From: Paenibacillus sp. RC67
Lineage (GTDB): Bacteria > Bacillota > Bacilli > Paenibacillales > NBRC-103111
Assembly (NCBI RefSeq): GCF_030020805.1
Contig: NZ_CP125098.1
Location: 4,425,501-4,489,500 of the forward strand
Direction of reading: 5' to 3'
Length of the DNA: 64,000 nucleotides
In this document: piece after piece, positions 58,704 through 64,000 of the stretch
Numbering within the stretch: the first letter of the stretch is position 1
Layout: each line of letters starts with the position of its first letter
Made by a program: the position numbers and the translations under genes
The notes under the pieces: model-generated
The model's input: only the letters and a program-made list of their open reading frames with translations
The model's database searches: none
Told to the model about the DNA's origin: nothing

Positions 58704-61436
58704 TTATTTTTCCATCTCATAGATTTTATCGTCAAGAACATAAATCGTCACATCGTCGTTTTCAGCGAAGGAACTTGGGACAACGGTTGTCGTTCCTTGA
58801 TGCAGATAAGCTTTTGCATAGAAGTTGTATGTTGTTTTCTCACTGGAACCACCCGGCTTCAATTGCATTAAGTTAAGAACTGAATCGTAGGTAGCCACTT
58901 TACGCTTGCTGGCTGTAGCTTTCGAAATAATAAACTGATCATTAGCATCCTTAATGATTTCTACCCGATCATTAGCTGCAATCGAATTCAAGTCAGCGGA
59001 TGTAGTTCCGTTCTGCTTAATAACGAACTTTTTACCAACCGGAAGCACCTGAACACCGCTGTAATAGTCTTGAACAGTAATGGTACCCGCTCCCGCATCG
59101 ACTCCTGTCACTTTGCCGCGGATCGTATTTAACATTTCAACGCTTTCCAGTTTTTTACCTGTATAAGCTACTTTAATATACTCATCAACCAAAATATCTT
59201 CGAAGCTGTGAGTTGCTTTTCCTGGATTTACGATTTTGTCATTACTTTCAATTTGGAATACGAGCAAACCGCCGCTTTCGTCCTTGACGCTCAGTTGTCT
59301 TTCTGTCGTATTGGAAATCAACGTTTTATAGACGGATGTTCTCTTCACTTGAATAAGTGTAATAAGATCTTGGTCACGGTTCAACGTACCCACAATATTG
59401 TCACCGATTTTCAAATCTTTCAGTGTAGCTCCTGGTTTAGCAAGAGAGTCTACGCCAATGGCAGTCATCAATCCGAAGGTCACATTCTGACCTCCTGGGG
59501 CACGCAATGTGATTTGGTTCGCCTCTGCATTGATTTGCGTTACAGTACCTTCTGCGTTCATAGCATATTTGATGCTTACAACTTTGTCCTTGGATACTTT
59601 GAGATCCACTTTGGTTCCTTTGGTCTTTACGAATTTGTCTGCAAAATCATTCAAATTCATCGGAGAATCCCAGTAGCTAATACCTGTAGTTTCCGTCAGC
59701 TTATAAGCATACGGGGAACCATTATCGTCGGTTACTGTTAATAGCTTCGATTCTGCGTCATAGTTAACGATTTTAGCGAATGCCAACTGTTTAATTGAGC
59801 GGCTGGTGACAGAAACCTTGACGATCTTATCGTTCACCATATCGAGTTTCAGCTGATCTCCCACCTCTAGATCAAAGAAACCGGCGTTGCCTAACCCGTC
59901 AATAGATACAATAGCGTTGTCCGCAATATAATAAGCGCCTAGTGTATTATCCTGTTTGTTTATCGTCAAGATTTTCTTATCGTCGCTTACACTTGTTAAA
60001 GTTCCCTCTACCGAGGTTCCTACATCGGCCTGTTTACTGACCTTAATCCCAACCACTTCGTTATTTTTAATTTCATAAGAAACGACATCACCTACACGAA
60101 CCTTGGAGAGATCTCCTGAAGCTCCGCCAGACAAGGTAATAGCAAGCTTCACACTGAATGGGAACGTTTCGTTTTGGCCTGTGGTTTTCTCCATGAAGGT
60201 TATCGTATTGGCATTCTTGTCGATACTTACTACTGATCCTTCAGCCGTTTTGCTTATAGGAACTTGTTTCACGATGATTTTCGAGTACTTGGCATTAGGG
60301 ATAAGAAGATTCCGTTTAAGCTCAACAATACTTCCGATTGGAATCGAGCCCAGACTAAGCCCGCCACCTGCTTTATCGGTAACCGTTACGTTCTGATCAA
60401 GCTCTTTAAGATCTTTATTACCGCCTTGAGCTATGGATACCATCATTTTTGCAACATAGATTTGATCAAGTGTTCCTTCATAAGACTCCATTTGCTCAGC
60501 ATCGTTAGTTAGCTCAACATAAGCAGCAGTGCCAGCGGACTGAATGACATACACTTCGTTAGTATCTTTCAATTGGGTTGAAGGGATCCGACTGTCATCC
60601 TTGGCATTATAGAACGCCGTATCGGATGTAACCGTGTATTCTGTTGTCTTGCCTTGTTTATCAAGAATAGTCATCTTGCGATCCTTAATTCCCATCATAT
60701 AGCCAATAACTACACGATCAGAACGAGTCGTCAGCTCTTTATCCGCTCTGCTCAAGAAGGTTGCCATCTGAGCACGAGTCACGTTCCCTTTAGGTTGGAA
60801 ATTATGATCATCCACACCATTAACAAGGTTCAAGCTAACTGCCGCGTTAATATAACCGACTGCCCAAGAGGACATATCTTTCGCATCACTAAAGATGGAT
60901 GGATCGGCATTTTTTTGTCTAGCCAAATCTTGTTTGTTAATAGAACGAATGACTAGCTTCGCCACCCATTCACGTGTCGCAGGACGCGAACCCCAAGCAT
61001 TTTTCGAGTTGGTGCCCGCGGCATCCGTTTCTTCCTTCACATCAATTAAATCTTTATCAAAAGCGTACGCTATGTATGGCTTTGCATAACTATCCACGGT
61101 TACAGGAAGGATGGTCTCGGTCTTATTTTTCAATGCTTCATTCTCGAGTCCCATCATACGAATAGCCATAATGATAACATCTTGCTGGGACACTTGTGTG
61201 TCAGGGCTAAATTTACCCTTATCGACCCCTTGAATAATCCCAAGTGCAGCCAATTTGGTTATATGTTTAATAGCCCAATGATCACTGCTAACATCCGTAA
61301 ATGCCGAGCTTGTGTTCGTAACGGCGGTTCCATTCGTTTTGACAGTTTCCGCAGCATAGACTGGACTGCTAACAAGAACCGATAACGCTATTAATCCTGC
61401 TGCCATTTTCTTAGTATGTTTTTGCTTGTTGCTCAT
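58704..61436 (-). CDS. SLH-domain cell-surface protein
   Basis: A 910-residue secreted protein. Signal peptide 1-28 (MAAGLIALSVLVSSPVYAAE); three SLH modules in about 40-235 (FTDVSSDHWAIKHITKLAALGIIQG, then IFSDAKDMSSWAVGYINAAVSLNLVNGVDDHNFQPKGNVTRAQMATFL) that bind pyruvylated secondary wall polymer. The remaining 650 residues are repetitive beta-rich domains of unknown function (VTVTDKAGGGLSLGSIPIGSIVELKRN, GQNVTFGLMTAIGVDSL). ATG 61436 is chosen after GGGAGGAG. Probably a structural or adhesive S-layer-related protein. Confidence 0.9.
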   Translation of the reverse strand: MSNKQKHTKKMAAGLIALSVLVSSPVYAAETVKTNGTAVTNTSSAFTDVSSDHWAIKHITKLAALGIIQGVDKGKFSPDTQVSQQDVIIMAIRMMGLENEALKNKTETILPVTVDSYAKPYIAYAFDKDLIDVKEETDAAGTNSKNAWGSRPATREWVAKLVIRSINKQDLARQKNADPSIFSDAKDMSSWAVGYINAAVSLNLVNGVDDHNFQPKGNVTRAQMATFLSRADKELTTRSDRVVIGYMMGIKDRKMTILDKQGKTTEYTVTSDTAFYNAKDDSRIPSTQLKDTNEVYVIQSAGTAAYVELTNDAEQMESYEGTLDQIYVAKMMVSIAQGGNKDLKELDQNVTVTDKAGGGLSLGSIPIGSIVELKRNLLIPNAKYSKIIVKQVPISKTAEGSVVSIDKNANTITFMEKTTGQNETFPFSVKLAITLSGGASGDLSKVRVGDVVSYEIKNNEVVGIKVSKQADVGTSVEGTLTSVSDDKKILTINKQDNTLGAYYIADNAIVSIDGLGNAGFFDLEVGDQLKLDMVNDKIVKVSVTSRSIKQLAFAKIVNYDAESKLLTVTDDNGSPYAYKLTETTGISYWDSPMNLNDFADKFVKTKGTKVDLKVSKDKVVSIKYAMNAEGTVTQINAEANQITLRAPGGQNVTFGLMTAIGVDSLAKPGATLKDLKIGDNIVGTLNRDQDLITLIQVKRTSVYKTLISNTTERQLSVKDESGGLLVFQIESNDKIVNPGKATHSFEDILVDEYIKVAYTGKKLESVEMLNTIRGKVTGVDAGAGTITVQDYYSGVQVLPVGKKFVIKQNGTTSADLNSIAANDRVEIIKDANDQFIISKATASKRKVATYDSVLNLMQLKPGGSSEKTTYNFYAKAYLHQGTTTVVPSSFAENDDVTIYVLDDKIYEMEK

Positions 61437-61474
61437 GATATTGCTCCTCCCGGTTAATTGATGTTGCGAAGCCC

Positions 61475-61500
61475 CCAAAAAAGCACGGTTATCCGCGCTT
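61475..61500 (-). terminator. Terminator after the GerMN lipoprotein gene
   Basis: AAGCGCGG-ATAA-CCGTGCTT stem followed by TTTTTT on the minus strand; overlaps the GerMN stop codon. It partly separates the SLH gene from the upstream pair. Confidence 0.75.
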
Positions 61501-62031
61501 AATTGGATGCGGGAGCTCCATATGTCCCATTAAACTATCAACGGCTTTGCCATCCAGCAAAATATTTAAGCTTTGAATCTCTGAAAACTGAAAAACCGTT
61601 TTTTTCAAAGCTTGCAGCACTAAATCTTCCCCGCCTGCACCTAATCTAGATTCCGGCGCCATAGATAAATCTACGGTTAAAGTCTGATCTTTTAAAGACA
61701 CGGTATTGAAAGTAAAGCCTTTTAATAGTGCAATTCTTTTACTATCGGAGCTTGTAGTCAGCGCTTTAAGAGCCGAAGCATACTTCTCGTTATCTTGTTT
61801 ATACGAGATTGTGCTTTCTTGCTCAACCAATCTCTCACCATTCTCATCCCCGAAATAGACTTTAATTTTCGTCTGTTTGGTTTCGGACCCGGACGTCGAT
61901 GTTTGTGTTGTTGGCGAACTTGACTTTTGTCCTTCTAAAGCGTTTGGAGCCTGTTTAGCCTGTCCGCAACCCGATATTAATACGACCAGCGTTAAACCGA
62001 CTATGGCGCCGTTGAGTAACCGTCTTTGCAT
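61489..62031 (-). CDS. GerMN-domain lipoprotein
   Basis: A 180-residue lipoprotein. Signal peptide with lipobox LISGC, a low-complexity region and a GerMN domain (IKVYFGDENGERLVEQESTI, KTVFQFSEIQSLNILLDGKAV) as in the germination protein GerM. It lies 13 bases after an amidase gene, so it probably acts with it in cell-wall remodelling. Confidence 0.9.
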   Translation of the reverse strand: MQRRLLNGAIVGLTLVVLISGCGQAKQAPNALEGQKSSSPTTQTSTSGSETKQTKIKVYFGDENGERLVEQESTISYKQDNEKYASALKALTTSSDSKRIALLKGFTFNTVSLKDQTLTVDLSMAPESRLGAGGEDLVLQALKKTVFQFSEIQSLNILLDGKAVDSLMGHMELPHPIKRG

Positions 62032-62044
62032 CGCTATCCTCTCC

Positions 62045-63700
62045 TTAGTCGATATTCAACTGCTGTTTGATAGCAGCAACGATAGACGCGGCAACTTGAT
62101 CCTGAAATGCATCTTGGAACATGGCTGCATCCTCGGAACGGTTCGTCAAGAATCCGATTTCCAGAAGCAACGAAGGCATTGTCGTATTTTTAACGACATA
62201 GAAATTATTTTGTTTCACTTTGCGATCTGGAAATTGCGTAGATTTCAATAATTGCTCATGCATAATTTTGGCAAACGGCAAGCTTTGATCGGTATAATAA
62301 TAGGTTTCAACACCCTCAACTGATTCTTTTCCCGCAGAATTGCCATGGATTGCAACAAATAGATCTGCCTTCATTTCATTAGCAAATGATGCGCGATCCG
62401 CCAGTTCGACGAAGGTATCGTCTTTTCTTGTCATGACCGGCTCTATTCGAGATTCCTTCTCCAACAGCTTGTACACTTTTGTACTAAGAGATAGCACGAA
62501 GTCTTTCTCATAACGTTTCGTTACGGAAACAGCTCCCGTATCCTTGCCTCCATGTCCAGGATCAATGACGACCTTGAATTGTTCCTTTGCAGGCGACAAA
62601 GTCCATACCATCTGGTTTGGTGTCTTTGCTGAAGACAGCTTGAAATCTACTTTTTTAGACAAATCTATTATTATTCTAACGATAGACGATTCTTTTGAAA
62701 ATAGCAAATATCGGATTTGCGAGATATTATTTTGATTTCCTTTAATCATGCCTTCGCCTTTATCATTCAACTTCAAGGAAGGATCCAACTGTCCATAAGG
62801 AATATCGATTACAATCCGGTTTGGCTCAGAGAGCATGGATACGTTCGGTTTGCTCTCAGCTCCACTCGTCTTTACAACAAACTGATCTCCCTCAAGCGAA
62901 ATGGAACGAATGGTCGTGACCGGCTCCTTTCCTTTATCGCCAGGCTTCGTTTGTTGAGATGGCTGCTGATCTCCGGCCGTTTCATTTTTGTTAGGCGAAG
63001 TAACCGTTGAACCTGTGTCTTTACCCGGCGTGCTTGTACTGTTCTTATCTTTGTCAGGTTTGTCTGTCGCCTTATCCGTATTCTTTCCTGTATCCGCTAC
63101 CGACGGCTTCTCAGCAGGCTTATCGTTTGATTTATTTTCCGTAGGTGTCGTAGGCTGCTTTCCTGCTGCGCTATCCCCTATGGACGAATCCTTCTGAATA
63201 GTTCCGGTTCCTGCATCAGGCTTGCTCTCTCCCCCTTCGATTGGGGATGAAACGACTTCTTTGACATCCGCTTCCGGCTGGAATAAAAATACCGAACGCG
63301 TCAGCTCGTCCCAAGTCACCTTAACACCCAACTGCTCACTTACAAAGCGCAGCGGAAGCATCGTATTCCCGTCTACGATGGAAGGCGCTGTTTCCAGCTT
63401 AAAGCTCTTGTTGTTGACCAGAGCATCCTGCTTGTCGATAAACAATTGAATGTTCATGCCTGATTTGTCTACGGTGACTTTGCGATTTTTCTCATCCCAC
63501 TGAACTTTGGCTCCAGTCGATTCCGCGATGATCCGTACCGGAACAACCGTATTTTCTTTAATAATTCGTGGCGCCACTTCCGCAGCCAGCTGCTTTCCGT
63601 TCAAATACAATTGAATCTGTGGAACCGCGGCAAAAACCATCATCGGAAACGCTAACAGAGAAACCAGCAAAAAAGACATCAACGTAGTAACAACTCTCAT
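62045..63700 (-). CDS. N-acetylmuramoyl-L-alanine amidase
   Basis: A 551-residue secreted amidase. Signal peptide 1-24, copper-amine-oxidase-N-like stalk (25-115), a Ser/Thr/Lys/Asp-rich linker (about 120-235), an AMIN-like domain (about 240-345) and Amidase_3 (about 355-548) with zinc ligands His in IDPGHGGKD, Glu in KRYEKDF and His in AIHGNS, plus the catalytic Glu in LLLEIGFLTN. It should cut the stem peptide from muramic acid. First gene of the amidase-GerMN-SLH set. Confidence 0.94.
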   Translation of the reverse strand: MRVVTTLMSFLLVSLLAFPMMVFAAVPQIQLYLNGKQLAAEVAPRIIKENTVVPVRIIAESTGAKVQWDEKNRKVTVDKSGMNIQLFIDKQDALVNNKSFKLETAPSIVDGNTMLPLRFVSEQLGVKVTWDELTRSVFLFQPEADVKEVVSSPIEGGESKPDAGTGTIQKDSSIGDSAAGKQPTTPTENKSNDKPAEKPSVADTGKNTDKATDKPDKDKNSTSTPGKDTGSTVTSPNKNETAGDQQPSQQTKPGDKGKEPVTTIRSISLEGDQFVVKTSGAESKPNVSMLSEPNRIVIDIPYGQLDPSLKLNDKGEGMIKGNQNNISQIRYLLFSKESSIVRIIIDLSKKVDFKLSSAKTPNQMVWTLSPAKEQFKVVIDPGHGGKDTGAVSVTKRYEKDFVLSLSTKVYKLLEKESRIEPVMTRKDDTFVELADRASFANEMKADLFVAIHGNSAGKESVEGVETYYYTDQSLPFAKIMHEQLLKSTQFPDRKVKQNNFYVVKNTTMPSLLLEIGFLTNRSEDAAMFQDAFQDQVAASIVAAIKQQLNID

Positions 63701-64000
63701 TATACACCTCAGATTATGTATTTTAATTTTGTAATGATATCTACTATTATGACATAAACTATCTCTTAATGGCGAAACTTACCATAAAAATAGACTCAAA
63801 AAATACGAAAAAGTTGCGAAAAATGATAAGTTTCTCTTGAATTTGACCGATATTTTAAGATTATAATGCTTTTACTAGAAAATGCTGTTAATTATTCACG
63901 AACTTACCGACAGGCAAACAAAAAAAGCTTAAAGCGCAGACTGATCGCCTGTGCTTAAGCTTTTATTTTCATAACCTAGACTGTCTGTAAGCGGGAACTC
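63701..64000. other. Intergenic region at the right edge
   Basis: Upstream of the amidase. It holds the amidase promoter region (AT-rich) and, at 63919-63969, a terminator. Past the terminator, the last 30 bases may be the 3' end of a minus-strand gene (one frame ends ...SSRLQTV then TAG), but this is too short to name. Confidence 0.5.
63919..63969. terminator. Terminator near the right edge (bidirectional)
   Basis: AAAAGCTTAAaGCgCAG / CTGtGCTTAAGCTTTT stem with T runs on both strands; it probably ends a gene that lies beyond 64000. Confidence 0.8.

Noticed and set aside
1..64000. CRISPR arrays, tRNA, rRNA, IS elements and prophage
   Set aside because: Scanned by eye for repeats with regular spacing, cloverleaf-like sequences and transposase motifs; none were convincing.

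Overview
The window looks like a chromosomal segment of a low-to-moderate GC, endospore-forming Gram-positive of the Paenibacillus type. This is an inference from gene content: SLH-domain and copper-amine-oxidase-like cell-surface proteins, a GerMN lipoprotein, a DynA-type double dynamin and strong AGGAGG-like ribosome binding sites with frequent TTG starts. No rRNA, tRNA, CRISPR array, insertion sequence or phage block was seen. Most genes lie on the minus strand.

Layout. 1-7 kb: a cut-off sensor histidine kinase, a VOC protein, an AraC-type regulator, an ABC exporter fused to a cyclic-nucleotide-binding domain, and a TetR gene divergent from a Fur-boxed siderophore-binding lipoprotein. 7-17 kb: accessory and housekeeping singles (panB, a TylF-type methyltransferase, an ABC exporter with zinc ribbon plus a DUF1854 partner, an HD-CHAP fusion, a barstar-like relic, thyX). 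17-23.3 kb: a five-gene chaperone operon made of an HscC-type Hsp70, two J-domain/TPR proteins and two DUF1266 proteins. 23.4-28.2 kb: small proteins, a PIG-L deacetylase, a nitroreductase, a Crp/Fnr relic and a HAD phosphatase. 28.2-34 kb: the glycogen operon glgB-glgC-glgD-glgA. 34-40.7 kb: a PrsA-like foldase, an rRNA-type methyltransferase plus pseudouridine synthase, a FetAB-like transporter, folD behind a ZTP riboswitch, and a MarR regulator. 40.6-53.4 kb: parE-parC, an ABC-2 transporter, a GDSL hydrolase, an M23 endopeptidase and a heterodimeric multidrug-type ABC exporter with a probable attenuator leader. 53.7-64 kb: a dynamin, endonuclease III and a cell-envelope operon (amidase, GerMN lipoprotein, SLH protein).

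The most interesting points are: (1) the HscC/J/DUF1266 operon, which has the same components as the poorly understood hscC-djlB-djlC-ybeR-ybeU region of E. coli, and whose J domains carry HPE instead of HPD; (2) an 11-codon leader peptide followed by an intrinsic-terminator hairpin in front of the BmrCD-like exporter; (3) the TetR operator plus perfect Fur box between a TetR/exporter unit and an orphan siderophore-binding protein; (4) an intracellular HD-CHAP fusion; and (5) a barstar-like reading frame with no usable start codon.
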